From Motilibacter aurantiacus (GTDB taxonomy: Bacteria > Actinomycetota > Actinomycetes > Motilibacterales > Motilibacteraceae), in assembly GCF_011250645.1 (NCBI RefSeq), contig NZ_JAANNO010000020.1:1-44869 (forward strand): DNA of 44,869 nt, given 5' to 3'. Shown piece after piece: positions 8,047-16,245 of this stretch (its first letter is position 1; the number at the start of each line of letters is the position of its first letter). Position numbers and translations under genes: made by a program. The notes beneath the pieces are model-generated. The model had not been told where the DNA came from. It made no database searches and saw only the letters and a program-made list of their open reading frames with translations.

Positions 8047-9896
8047 CCTCGCCGAGCGGAGGCGACCGGCTGCTGTGGCAGCGCTCCCCGTGCGCCCACC
8101 TGGTGCTCGACGCCACCGCGACCACGATCATCGACGCCAACGAGACGTTCACGACCTGGAGCGGTCACCGGCACGAGGACGTCGTGGGCACGCCGCTGGC
8201 CGCCCTCCTCCCGGTCGGCGACCGCATCGTCTGGACCACCTCCTCGCTGCCGAAGCTCGAGGTGACCGGGCGCGTCGAGGAGGTCGTCGTCCAGCTGGTC
8301 GGCGCCGACCGCCGCCGCCTGGCCGCGCTCCTGACCGCCCACCGCATCGAGGACACGGCCGGGGAGCCCACCGTCGCGGTCGCGTTGTTCAGCGCCACCG
8401 AACGGCGCCGCTACGAGGAGGACCTGCTGGCCGCCCGGCGACGGGCCGAGGCGTCCGAAGCCCGTCGTGCCCGCGCCGAGGCGGGCCTGCAGCACCTCGT
8501 GCACCACGACGCCCTGACCGACCTGGCCAACCGCCCCGGGCTGCTCGCCGCGCTGCACGCTGCGCTCGCCGACCACGGCGCGCGCCGGCTGAGGGACGAG
8601 GCGGCGCCCGCGCCCGCAGCGCCGTCCCCGCGCCCGGCCGTGCTCTTCATCGACCTCGACGGCTTCAAGGCCGTCAACGACAGCACCGGCCACGCCGGCG
8701 GCGACGAGCTGCTGGTCCGCGTCGCCGAGCGGCTGCGACGCGCGGTACGCACGGGAGCGGTCGTGGCCCGCCTGGCCGGCGACGAGTTCGTCGTCCTGGA
8801 CCAGGTCGCCCGCACGGAGGACGCCGAGGCTCTCGCCCAGCGCCTGCTGGCGACGCTGGCCGACCCGATCGTCGTCCGCGGGGTGGAGGTCGTGGTCTCG
8901 GCCAGCGTGGGCATCGCGCTGACCGACGACACCGCGCCGGCCGCGCTCGTCACGGATCCCGCCGCCGTCGCGGACGCGCTGCTGCAGCGCGCCGACGCGG
9001 CGATGTACCGGGCCAAGGCCACCGGGCGAAGCGGCTGGGAGGTGCACGACCCGGCGGCCCGCGACGAGACGGCGGACCGGCTCCGGCTGCTCGAGCAGCT
9101 GCGTCACGCGGTGACCGACGGGCAGCTACGGCTGCACTACCAGCCGCGGGTGCGGCTGGCCGACGGGCGCCTGACGGGGGTGGAGGCGCTCGTGCGCTGG
9201 GCCCACCCGGTCCGGGGCCTGCTCGCGCCGGGCGAGTTCATCGCCGTGGCCGAGGAGTCGGGCCTGATCCGCGAGGTCGGGGCCTGGGTCCTGGAGGAGG
9301 CGGTCGCGCAGTCGGCTCGCTGGCAGGCCCTCGGCGTCGACCTGCAGGTCTCGGTGAACCTGTCGGCGCGGCAGCTGGCCGACCCGGCCCTGCGCGACTG
9401 GGTGACCACCGCACTCGCCCGCCACGGCGTACCGGCCGGACGGCTGGTCCTGGAGATCACCGAGACGGCCCTGATGAGCGACCCCGAGACGGCGATGGCC
9501 ACCTTGACCGCCTTCAAGGAGCTGGGCGCCTCGATCGCCGTCGACGACTTCGGCACGGGGTACGCCAGCCTCGCCTACCTGCGGCGCTTCCCGGTGGACG
9601 AGCTGAAGATCGACAGGTCGTTCGTCGCGGGCATGACGTGGGACTCCGGGGACCGCGCGATCGTCGCGAGCTGCGTCCACCTCGCCGGTGCCATGGGCCT
9701 GGTCAGCGTCGCCGAAGGCGTCGAGACCGAGGCCCAGCGCGACGCGCTGACGGCGCTCGGCTGCGACCTCGTCCAGGGCTACCACTACGGCAAGCCGGTG
9801 CCGGCCGAGGAGCTCGACCTTCCGGCCCCCGGCCTGCGCGGCCGGCGCCAGCGGCACGAGCGGGCGGCGCGGGCCGCGCTGCCCGCCGCCGGCTGA
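8043..9896 (+). CDS. PAS-GGDEF-EAL cyclic-di-GMP signalling protein
   Basis: Protein of 617 aa without membrane segments. Residues about 10-110 form a PAS-like sensor (LVLDATATTIIDANETFTTW...), followed by a short coiled coil (about 118-150). The GGDEF domain (about 150-335) carries RLAGDEFVVL: the first Gly of the motif is Ala, a variant still compatible with cyclase activity. The EAL domain (about 350-600) shows EALVRW, SVNLSARQL, LEITETAL, DDFGTGYASL, ELKIDRSF, AEGVET and QGY, so the phosphodiesterase site looks complete. It starts in a GTGA overlap with the RsbQ-like gene, which probably supplies the ligand for its PAS domain. Net direction, synthesis or hydrolysis of c-di-GMP, cannot be predicted. 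Confidence 0.92.
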   Translation: MTSPSGGDRLLWQRSPCAHLVLDATATTIIDANETFTTWSGHRHEDVVGTPLAALLPVGDRIVWTTSSLPKLEVTGRVEEVVVQLVGADRRRLAALLTAHRIEDTAGEPTVAVALFSATERRRYEEDLLAARRRAEASEARRARAEAGLQHLVHHDALTDLANRPGLLAALHAALADHGARRLRDEAAPAPAAPSPRPAVLFIDLDGFKAVNDSTGHAGGDELLVRVAERLRRAVRTGAVVARLAGDEFVVLDQVARTEDAEALAQRLLATLADPIVVRGVEVVVSASVGIALTDDTAPAALVTDPAAVADALLQRADAAMYRAKATGRSGWEVHDPAARDETADRLRLLEQLRHAVTDGQLRLHYQPRVRLADGRLTGVEALVRWAHPVRGLLAPGEFIAVAEESGLIREVGAWVLEEAVAQSARWQALGVDLQVSVNLSARQLADPALRDWVTTALARHGVPAGRLVLEITETALMSDPETAMATLTAFKELGASIAVDDFGTGYASLAYLRRFPVDELKIDRSFVAGMTWDSGDRAIVASCVHLAGAMGLVSVAEGVETEAQRDALTALGCDLVQGYHYGKPVPAEELDLPAPGLRGRRQRHERAARAALPAAG

Positions 9897-9964
9897 CGTG
9901 CGCAAGGCTCCGGGGAGCGGCCCGCCCGGCCGTCTCGACGCGTCGTGCGGCGCTGCCGCCGGCC

Positions 9965-10750
9965 TCAGCCCTCGTACGGGTCCGCGGGCTGCCGCACCTG
10001 CTCGACGGAGGAGGCGGCGATGACGGCGGCTCCTGCCTCCTTCGCCCCCGGATAGGTGGTGTAGGTGCCCCGGACGCTCACCCAGGTGTCCTTGTCCGGG
10101 GCGGGCACACCCTGCACCTCGACGAGGACGGCCGAGGCGTCGGCGGCGCAGCAGGACATCATCATCCGGGTCACGAACCAGGACTTGCCGTCCGTGGCCG
10201 GCGTGACGAAGCCGGTCAGCTCGACCGTCCGCCCCTGCAGGGTGCGGCCGTCGTCCCACACCGCCCGGTTCGCGTAGTCCACGAGGGACAACGCCACCTC
10301 CCCTTCGGGGAGCGCGCCCAGATTGCTGTCGGTGGACTCCGGGACCGCCACGCTGCCGCGCGAGGCGGCGTACGAGCCGAGGGCCGGCGGGGCGACCAGG
10401 AAGATCGCCAGGACGGGGAGCAGGAGCAGCCAGGCGATGCGCGGCCCGCCGTGCTCGTGGCCGTGCCCGTGCCCGTCGTGGCCGTCGCTCCCGGTCACGA
10501 CGAGAGTCTCGGCGCCGGCTCCGGCGGCGCTCAGCTCGCCGGCGTCCGGCTGTGCGGCCGCGGCCCGCCGCGGCCACAGCAGCTCACTGACCACCGGGTA
10601 GAGCCCGATGACGAGCAGGACGATCGCCGAGGCGATGAGGAACGGCTGCATCGCCTCCTTCACGTAGCGCATGAAGAGGTCGCTCAGCGAGATGCGCAGC
10701 AGCGCACCGCCGAGCAGGGTGACGACGATGCTCTGCGCTTCGCGGTTCAC
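9965..10750 (-). CDS. TIGR03943-family (DUF1980) permease partner subunit
   Basis: Protein of 261 aa. Two N-terminal hydrophobic segments (about 8-24 and 36-58) are followed by a cytoplasmic or linker stretch with a His-rich run (DGHDGHGHGHEHG, about 90-102), a third membrane helix, and a C-terminal OB-like domain. That domain has the family motif FVTRMMMSCCAADASAVLVEVQG with a CC pair. The family always accompanies a COG0701 permease, here the gene just upstream with a GTGA overlap. In other bacteria such pairs have been linked to metal regulons; the His run and CC pair fit a metal ligand, but the substrate is unproven. Confidence 0.8.
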   Translation of the reverse strand: MNREAQSIVVTLLGGALLRISLSDLFMRYVKEAMQPFLIASAIVLLVIGLYPVVSELLWPRRAAAAQPDAGELSAAGAGAETLVVTGSDGHDGHGHGHEHGGPRIAWLLLLPVLAIFLVAPPALGSYAASRGSVAVPESTDSNLGALPEGEVALSLVDYANRAVWDDGRTLQGRTVELTGFVTPATDGKSWFVTRMMMSCCAADASAVLVEVQGVPAPDKDTWVSVRGTYTTYPGAKEAGAAVIAASSVEQVRQPADPYEG

Positions 10751-11757
10751 AGCAGCCACCAGGCGGTGAGGACGGCGGAGGTCACGGCGACCACGAAGGT
10801 CACCGGTGCGAAGCGCACCGCGAAGGACCGGCCGAACGTGCCGGCCTGCAGGGCGATGAGCTTCACGTCGACCATCGGGCCGACGACGAGGAACGCCAGC
10901 CGCGACGTCATCGAGAACTGCGACAGGCTCGCCGCGACGAAGGCGTCGGCCTCCGAGCAGATGGCGAGGATGACCGCCAGGCCCGCGAGCGCGAGCACCG
11001 AGATGACCGGCTGGTCCGCCACCGCATCGAGCCAGGACCGCGGGACCACGACGTTCATCGTGGCGGCGAGCAGGCCACCGACGACGAGGAAGCCACCGGC
11101 GTGCAGCAGGTCGTGCTGGGCGGAGTCGCGGAAGACGGCGAGCTTGCCCTCGCCGGACGACGGCCTCCGTGGCGGGCGGAGCCACTCGGCCTTGCCGAAC
11201 CGGGCCCACAGCCACCCCATCACGATCGCGGCGGCGAGCGACGCGATCAGGCGGGCGAGGACGACCTCGGGCTTGCCGGGGAAGGCCACCGCGGTGGCCA
11301 CGAGGACGACCGGGTTGATCGCGGGCGCCGCGAGCAGGAAGGCGAACGCCGCGGCCGGGGCCACTCCGCGGGCCACCAGGCTGCCGGCCACGGGGACCGA
11401 CGCGCATTCGCACCCCGGCAGCACCGCGCCCGCAGCACCCGCCATGGGCACCGAGAGCGCGGGGCTGCGCGGCAGCGCCCGGGCGATGACGCTCGGTGGC
11501 ACGAAGGCCATGAGCGCCGCGCTGAGGACCACGCCCAGGACCAGGAACGGCAGCGCCTGGATGCAGATGGAGACGAAGATGGTGGCCCACGTCGCGAGGG
11601 CGGGGGCGTCGTCGATCGCGTCCACCACGAAGCGCTGGCCGATGACGACGAGCACCACGCCGATGGCGACGACCTCCACCGAGCCGAGCCGCAGCCGTCG
11701 CCGCGGGCGCCCCGGGCCGGGGGCTGGGCCAGTGGCCGCGCTCACCTGAGTGGTCAC
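10747..11757 (-). CDS. COG0701 (DUF318/YraQ-like) permease
   Basis: Polytopic membrane protein of 336 aa with eight or more helices in two repeats. It carries LPGCECASVPVAGSLVARGV in the first half and ILAICSEADAFVAASLSQFS in the second, both diagnostic of the UPF0718/COG0701 family. The paired GCECAS and CSEADA motifs put conserved Cys and acidic residues in the membrane. The start is a GTG at 11757, only 6 nt after a -10 (TAGCGT, 11769-11764), so the mRNA is probably leaderless. Co-transcribed with the TIGR03943 partner. Likely a metal or small-molecule permease; the substrate is unknown. Confidence 0.82.
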   Translation of the reverse strand: MTTQVSAATGPAPGPGRPRRRLRLGSVEVVAIGVVLVVIGQRFVVDAIDDAPALATWATIFVSICIQALPFLVLGVVLSAALMAFVPPSVIARALPRSPALSVPMAGAAGAVLPGCECASVPVAGSLVARGVAPAAAFAFLLAAPAINPVVLVATAVAFPGKPEVVLARLIASLAAAIVMGWLWARFGKAEWLRPPRRPSSGEGKLAVFRDSAQHDLLHAGGFLVVGGLLAATMNVVVPRSWLDAVADQPVISVLALAGLAVILAICSEADAFVAASLSQFSMTSRLAFLVVGPMVDVKLIALQAGTFGRSFAVRFAPVTFVVAVTSAVLTAWWLL

Positions 11758-11763
11758 GCGGGC

Positions 11764-11769
11764 ACGCTA
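11764..11769 (-). promoter_or_regulatory. -10 element, leaderless promoter of the permease pair
   Basis: Reading on the minus strand, TAGCGT is followed after 6 nt by the GTG start at 11757, the layout of an actinobacterial leaderless transcript. No clear -35 was seen. Confidence 0.45.
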
Positions 11770-11851
11770 CAGAGCCGGAGGGGCCACCGCGAGGGTTATG
11801 CCCAGCCGAAACGGGGTCGTGACAATCGGATTCAGTTGGGCCCGGGGGCCT

Positions 11852-12640
11852 TCAGGCCAGCCCGAGGTAGGTCACCACCACCCCCGCCCGCCCGGCGGTG
11901 CCCCCGGCGGTACCGGCCGGTGCGACGGACACACGGACGCCGTAGACCCGCTCGATCAGGGTCGGGGTGAGCGCCTCGGCCGGCGGGCCGTCCGCGACGA
12001 CCCGGCCGCTCTCGAGCAGCACGACACGGTCGCAGAAGCGCGCGGCGAGCGGCAGGTCGTGCAGCGCGGCGACGGTGGTGACCGGCAGCGCGTCGAGCAG
12101 TGCGAAGAGCTCGAGCTGGTGGCGCACGTCCAGGTGGTTGGTCGGCTCGTCCAGCAGCAGGCAGCGTGCCCCCTGGGCCAGTCCCCGGGCGAGGTGCGCC
12201 CGCTGCCGCTCGCCCCCCGACAGGGTGCTCCACCGGCGGTCGGCGAGGTGGCCGACCCTCACCTGTGCCATCGCCTGGTCGACGGCCGCCTCGTCCCGCG
12301 CGGTCAGCCCGCCCCACCGGTCCCGGTGCGGCACGCGTCCCAGGGCCACCACGTCGCGGAGCCGGACGTCCACCTCCGTGCTCGCCTCCTGGTCGACGAC
12401 AGCGACCGTCCGGGCGAGCGCGCGCCGGTCGAAGGCGTCGGCAGAACGCCCGTCGTACGCCACCCGACCGGCGTCCGGCCGGCGCAGCTGGGCGATGCAG
12501 CGCAGCAGGGAGGACTTCCCGGAGCCGTTCGGGCCGAGCAGCCCGACGAGCGAGCCCGGCTCCGCGCGCAGCGAGACGTCCTCGACGATCCGCCGGGCCT
12601 GCGCGGACCAGGTGAGCGCCTCGACGGCGAGCGCGCTCAT
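11852..12640 (-). CDS. FecE/FhuC-type ABC transporter ATPase
   Basis: ATPase of 262 aa. Walker A is GPNGSGKSSLL (about 35-45), the Q-loop region is AVVDQE, the signature is LSGGERQRAHLARGL, Walker B is CLLLDEPTNHLD, and the switch His is in ALHDLPLA. The overall form is that of siderophore/cobalamin importers. Last gene of the four-gene operon FecB - methyltransferase - permease - ATPase, with ATGA overlap to the permease. Confidence 0.92.
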   Translation of the reverse strand: MSALAVEALTWSAQARRIVEDVSLRAEPGSLVGLLGPNGSGKSSLLRCIAQLRRPDAGRVAYDGRSADAFDRRALARTVAVVDQEASTEVDVRLRDVVALGRVPHRDRWGGLTARDEAAVDQAMAQVRVGHLADRRWSTLSGGERQRAHLARGLAQGARCLLLDEPTNHLDVRHQLELFALLDALPVTTVAALHDLPLAARFCDRVVLLESGRVVADGPPAEALTPTLIERVYGVRVSVAPAGTAGGTAGRAGVVVTYLGLA

Positions 12641-13707
12641 CGGGCCACGCTGCGCAGCACGAGCAGGAAGGCCGGCGCGCCCACGAGGGCGGTGACGACC
12701 CCGACGGGCACCTCCTGGGGGGCGAAGGCCGAGCGGGCGAGCGCGTCGGCCCACACCAGGAAGGCGGCGCCCGCCAGGGCGCAAGCGGGCAGCAGGCGGG
12801 CGTGGGCCGCCCCGACGACGCGGCGCACGGCGTGCGGGAGCACGAGCCCGACGAAGGCGATCGCCCCCGACACGGCGACCGCTCCCGCGGTCACGAGCGC
12901 AGTCGTCACGAGCAGCAGCCAGCGGGTGCGCGAGACCCGGACACCGAGCGAGGCCGCGGCGTCGGCGCCGAAGGTGAAGGCGTCCAGGGCCGCGGCTCGG
13001 GACCAGAGGACGAGCCCGCCGACCGCGACCAGCGCGGCGACCAGCCCGACCGAGCCCCAGCGGGCGCCCGAGAGCGAGCCGAGCAGCCAGTACGTCACCC
13101 CCCGCACCGTCTGCGCGTCCCCGCTCGCCATGAGCAGCAAGGCGCTGACGGCGGCGAAGAGCTGACCGACCGCCACGCCGGTCAGGACGACCCGCGTGAT
13201 CGAGGTGCCGACGCCCGAGCCCACGAGGAGCACCACGAGCCCGAACGCCGCCAGGCCGCCGAGGAACGCTCCCCCGGCGAGGCCGACCGTCCCCGCACCG
13301 AGGCCCAGCACGAGGACCGCCACGGCCCCGGTCGAGGCACCCGAGGAGATGCCCAGCAGGTACGGGTCGGCGAGCACGTTTCGGGTCAGCGCCTGGAGCA
13401 CGCATCCGCAGAGCGCGAGCGCGGCACCCACCGCCGCCGCGAGGAGGACCCGCGGCAGCCGCAGCTGCCACACGACCGAGTCCGGCAGCGGCGCGAGCGG
13501 GCTCGTCCCGAGCCCGAGGTGGGCCGCGACGGAGCGCGCCACCTGCTCCACGGTCAGGTCGGCCGCCCCGACGCACACGGCCCCCGCGCAGGAGACCAGG
13601 AGCAGGCCGACGCCGAACACGAGCGCGGCGGCGCCGCCCGGGCCGCGGACGCGCCCGGTCGCCAGCGGGACCGTCGGGTCAGCGGCGAGCGAGGACGACG
13701 TAGTCAT
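12637..13707 (-). CDS. FecCD-family ABC transporter permease
   Basis: Membrane permease of 356 aa with about ten helices. WQLRLPRVLLAAAVGAALAL and LTRNVLADPYLLGISSGAS are the family hallmarks, and GAIAFVGLVLPHAVRRVVG is the EAA-like coupling region. ATG 13707 overlaps the end of the methyltransferase gene by 29 nt, a sign of translational coupling. One permease gene serves as a homodimer in this family. Substrates range from Fe-siderophores and haem to cobalamin; some actinobacterial relatives are annotated as proposed F420-0 importers (TIGR03869), which I cannot confirm. Confidence 0.9.
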   Translation of the reverse strand: MTTSSSLAADPTVPLATGRVRGPGGAAALVFGVGLLLVSCAGAVCVGAADLTVEQVARSVAAHLGLGTSPLAPLPDSVVWQLRLPRVLLAAAVGAALALCGCVLQALTRNVLADPYLLGISSGASTGAVAVLVLGLGAGTVGLAGGAFLGGLAAFGLVVLLVGSGVGTSITRVVLTGVAVGQLFAAVSALLLMASGDAQTVRGVTYWLLGSLSGARWGSVGLVAALVAVGGLVLWSRAAALDAFTFGADAAASLGVRVSRTRWLLLVTTALVTAGAVAVSGAIAFVGLVLPHAVRRVVGAAHARLLPACALAGAAFLVWADALARSAFAPQEVPVGVVTALVGAPAFLLVLRSVAR

Positions 13708-14464
13708 CGAAGTGCTGCCACACCGGCCCGGCCTCGCGGAACCCTGCGACGCGCAGGGCCTCCACGTGGAAGCCCAGGCTGAGGTCGGGGTTGCGCGGAC
13801 GGTCCGCGAACCGGCTCTCCCGCTCGGCCAGCGCGGTGGCGTACTCGGGGTCATCGGCCAGCCCCCGGAACCAGTCGTCCCAGGTGTCGACACCGCGGGC
13901 GTGCGCCGTCGCCTGGGTCCGCTCGTCGTCGGCCGCCGCCAGAGCAGTGAACAGCTCCCGCCCCGTGGGTGCCCGCAGATGGTCTGCGTTCAGGAATACC
14001 GATTCCTGCTCTAGGATTCCGCCGAGGTCGGAGTAGAGGCGCGCCAGCACGGCACCGGGGAGCCAGTGCAGCGCGGTGGAGCTGAGGACGGCGTGCGGCG
14101 CCTCGCCCTGCAGGACCGACAGCCACGAGGGGTCCACGAGGTCGGCGTCCGCGAAGCGCACCCGGTCGTCGTGCCCCTCCTCCCCCGCCCAGGCGCGGGC
14201 GAGGGTGAGCAGCGCCGGGTCGTAGTCGACGCCGAGGCACCGCATGCGGGGGAACCGCCGGGCGACCCTTGCGCTGATCGAGCCCGGCCCGCAGGCCAGG
14301 TCGAGGACGAGCCCGTCGGCGGGCACGGTGGCCTCGACCACGTCGAGCATGATCGCGAAGCGTTCCTCGCGCCGGGAGATGTACGCCGCCTGCTGGTCGT
14401 CCCAGCGGCGCAGCATCGCTGCGGCCGGGCCTTCGGCGCGGGTCTGCGCGGGGACGGTGCTCAC
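13679..14464 (-). CDS. Class I SAM-dependent methyltransferase
   Basis: Methyltransferase of 261 aa, cytoplasmic. Motif I is LVLDLACGPGSISARVA, the acidic end of beta-2 is CLGVDYD, followed by RFADADLVDP and SSTALHWLP (motif IV region). It sits inside the FecBCD-type operon: a GTGA overlap with the binding-protein gene upstream and a 29-nt overlap with the permease downstream. It may modify the imported compound, for example a metallophore or cofactor; the substrate cannot be read from the sequence. Confidence 0.85.
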   Translation of the reverse strand: MSTVPAQTRAEGPAAAMLRRWDDQQAAYISRREERFAIMLDVVEATVPADGLVLDLACGPGSISARVARRFPRMRCLGVDYDPALLTLARAWAGEEGHDDRVRFADADLVDPSWLSVLQGEAPHAVLSSTALHWLPGAVLARLYSDLGGILEQESVFLNADHLRAPTGRELFTALAAADDERTQATAHARGVDTWDDWFRGLADDPEYATALAERESRFADRPRNPDLSLGFHVEALRVAGFREAGPVWQHFDDYVVLARR

Positions 14465-15498
14465 TGCGTACCTCCAAAGCCCATGTCTGCGATAGCGGAT
14501 GCGAGCTGTGCGACGGCGTCGGCGCTGCGCACCGAGGCGTCGAGGGCCGAGCCGGGCAGGGCGACGAGCCGGTCCTGCCGCACCGCGGTCAGCTGCGACG
14601 CCACCGGGTCCTCGGCCAGCAGCCGCCGCTTGTCGGCCGCGCTGTCACCGGGCTTGCCCCGCGACAGGTCCGCGAGCACGATCACGTCGGGGTCGCGGTC
14701 GGCGATCTCCTCCCACGAGGCCTCGGCCCAGGTGCCGCCCAGGTCGTCGAACGCGTTGCGGGCGCCGAGCAGGTCGCCGATCGCGTCCGGCACGCCGCCC
14801 GGCCCCGCCACGATCGGGGTGCCGTTGTAGGTGGAGTAGAACCAGACGACGGTCGGCTCGCCCTCGACCCGGGCAGCTACCTGCTCGGCCCCGTCGAGCT
14901 TCTCCTGCTGCTCGCGGACGAGCTGCTCGCCACGGTCGCGCACGTCGAAGGCGGCGGCGAGGTCGCGCATCTCGGCGAAGAGGCCGTCGAAGCTGAAGGG
15001 CGCACTCTGCTTCGGGTCCTCGCAGTTCATCCGGGAGACGTAGGCCGGGACGCCGAGCCCGGCGAGCTCTTCGCGGGTGCCGGCGACGTCGGCGGTGAAG
15101 GCGGACGGGAGCATCGAGTACAGGAAGTCCGGTTCCTGGGCACGCAAGGCCTCGGGCGCCGGGTACTGCGCCGCGAGCACGGGCACCTGCTCGTACTCGG
15201 CCTGCAGCGCGGGAAGGACGGGGTCGGTGAGGTAGCTCGTCCCGGCCATCCGGTCGGCCAGGCCCAGGCTGAGGAGCATCTCGGTCGCGCCCTGCTCCAG
15301 CGCGACCGCGCGCTGCGGGGCGCGGTCGACGACCACGTCATGGCCGCAGTCGTCGGCGAGCGTGACGGGGTGGCCCGCGGCTGCGGTGGGCGTCGACGCG
15401 GAGGAGCCGACGGGGGCCGCCTCGTCGCTCCCACCGCAGGCCGCGAGCAGCAGGGCGGCCGCGACGACGGCCATCCCTGCCGTGGCAACGGTTTTCAT
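14461..15498 (-). CDS. FecB/BtuF-type substrate-binding lipoprotein
   Basis: Extracytoplasmic binding protein of 345 aa. MKTVATAGMAVVAAALLLAA is a lipoprotein signal, with the lipobox Cys just after LLAA. The PF01497 fold is shown by APQRAVALEQGATEMLLSLGL, EPDFLY and DRDPDVIVLADL. Cys30s region ADDCGHD and MNCEDPKQ could form a disulphide. Start ATG 15498 is 7 nt after TAGGCT (15511-15506), implying a leaderless mRNA. The first codons coincide with a Zur-like box (15484-15496). The pattern resembles binding proteins annotated as proposed F420-0 carriers (TIGR03868) as well as siderophore binders. Confidence 0.88.
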   Translation of the reverse strand: MKTVATAGMAVVAAALLLAACGGSDEAAPVGSSASTPTAAAGHPVTLADDCGHDVVVDRAPQRAVALEQGATEMLLSLGLADRMAGTSYLTDPVLPALQAEYEQVPVLAAQYPAPEALRAQEPDFLYSMLPSAFTADVAGTREELAGLGVPAYVSRMNCEDPKQSAPFSFDGLFAEMRDLAAAFDVRDRGEQLVREQQEKLDGAEQVAARVEGEPTVVWFYSTYNGTPIVAGPGGVPDAIGDLLGARNAFDDLGGTWAEASWEEIADRDPDVIVLADLSRGKPGDSAADKRRLLAEDPVASQLTAVRQDRLVALPGSALDASVRSADAVAQLASAIADMGFGGTQ

Positions 15499-15511
15499 GT
15501 GCGGGAGCCTA
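15484..15511 (-). promoter_or_regulatory. Leaderless promoter with Zur-like box over the fecB-type start codon
   Basis: On the minus strand TAGGCT (15511-15506) is a -10, with ATG following at 15498. The box GAAAACCGTTGCC (15496-15484) overlaps the start codon. It matches the GAnAAYnrTTnTC pattern of the other boxes except at one conserved position and has an imperfect palindrome. Confidence 0.4.
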
Positions 15512-15563
15512 GGCCATGGCCCGCGCACCGGGAGCGGCACCGGGAGATCGGGCAACGACGCGA

Positions 15564-15606
15564 ACAGCCCCCGCCGGCCCGGGCAGGCCGGGACGACGGG
15601 GGCTGT
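15564..15606 (-). terminator. Strong branched hairpin terminator after the redoxin gene
   Basis: A perfect 10-bp stem ACAGCCCCCG (15564-15573)/CGGGGGCTGT (15597-15606) encloses a second stem CCGGCC (15574-15579)/GGCCGG (15586-15591). It starts 16 nt beyond the stop of the gene ending at 15622 and separates it from the FecB-type operon. The T-tract is poor, as is common in this clade. Confidence 0.7.
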
Positions 15607-15621
15607 CAGGAGGGATTGGGG

Positions 15622-16245
15622 CTACGGCACGAGCTCGAGCTTCTTCAGCTCCGCGGTGAGCTCGGTGGCCTCCTTGCCGCCGGGCCAGCCGCGCAGCAGC
15701 GTGCCGCCACGGCCGACCACCACCAGGGCTGGTGGCTCACGGATGGCGTAGGAGCGCCAGACCTCGCCCGGCTCGTCGAGGACGATGGGGTAGTCGACCC
15801 GGTGCCGGGCCGCGTACTCCGCGAGCGCCTCGCGCGAGTCCTGGGTCGCCACCCCGACGAAGTCGATCTTCCCCTCGTACGCGCGGGCGAGCTCGCTCAA
15901 CGCGTCCTGCCGCTCCTGGCACTGGACGCACCAGGAGGTGACGAAGGAGATGACCATCGGCCGCTGCATCCACCGGGAGGCCACGTTGACCGACGTTCCG
16001 GCGAGGTCCAGCCCGGCGAAGGGAGGCGCGATGCGCTCGCCGGGCGGCAGCGTGGGCGCCGGCTCGGGCGCGTCGAAGGAGGGCTCGGCCACCGGCGGCC
16101 CGGTGACCGCCACGCCGACAGCCTCCTCGTCGGAGCCGTCGGAGCCGTCGGAGCCGCCCGGCAGCCCCGGCAGCGGGAGGACGAAGCCGACGACGAGCAC
16201 GAGGGCCACCACGGCAAGGCCCCAGAGCCCACGCGTACGACTCAC
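15622..16245 (-). CDS. TlpA-like extracytoplasmic thioredoxin-fold protein
   Basis: Membrane-tethered or secreted redoxin of 207 aa. Residues about 7-28 form an N-terminal hydrophobic segment (LWGLAVVALVLVVGFVLPLP), then an Asp/Pro-rich linker. The thioredoxin fold carries VISFVTSWCVQCQERQ with the redox pair CVQC (about 104-107), and the cis-Pro loop is REPPALVVVGRGG. Such proteins reduce or transfer disulphides on exported proteins such as cytochromes or metal proteins. It overlaps the upstream lipoprotein gene (ATGA), so the two are one operon ending at the hairpin 15564-15606. Confidence 0.85.
   Translation of the reverse strand: MSRTRGLWGLAVVALVLVVGFVLPLPGLPGGSDGSDGSDEEAVGVAVTGPPVAEPSFDAPEPAPTLPPGERIAPPFAGLDLAGTSVNVASRWMQRPMVISFVTSWCVQCQERQDALSELARAYEGKIDFVGVATQDSREALAEYAARHRVDYPIVLDEPGEVWRSYAIREPPALVVVGRGGTLLRGWPGGKEATELTAELKKLELVP

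Noticed and set aside
11821-11833. GACAATCGGATTC as a sixth Zur box upstream of the COG0701 permease
   Set aside because: Only the left half fits; the right half is out of register by one base, and it lies about 50 bp upstream of the predicted -10.
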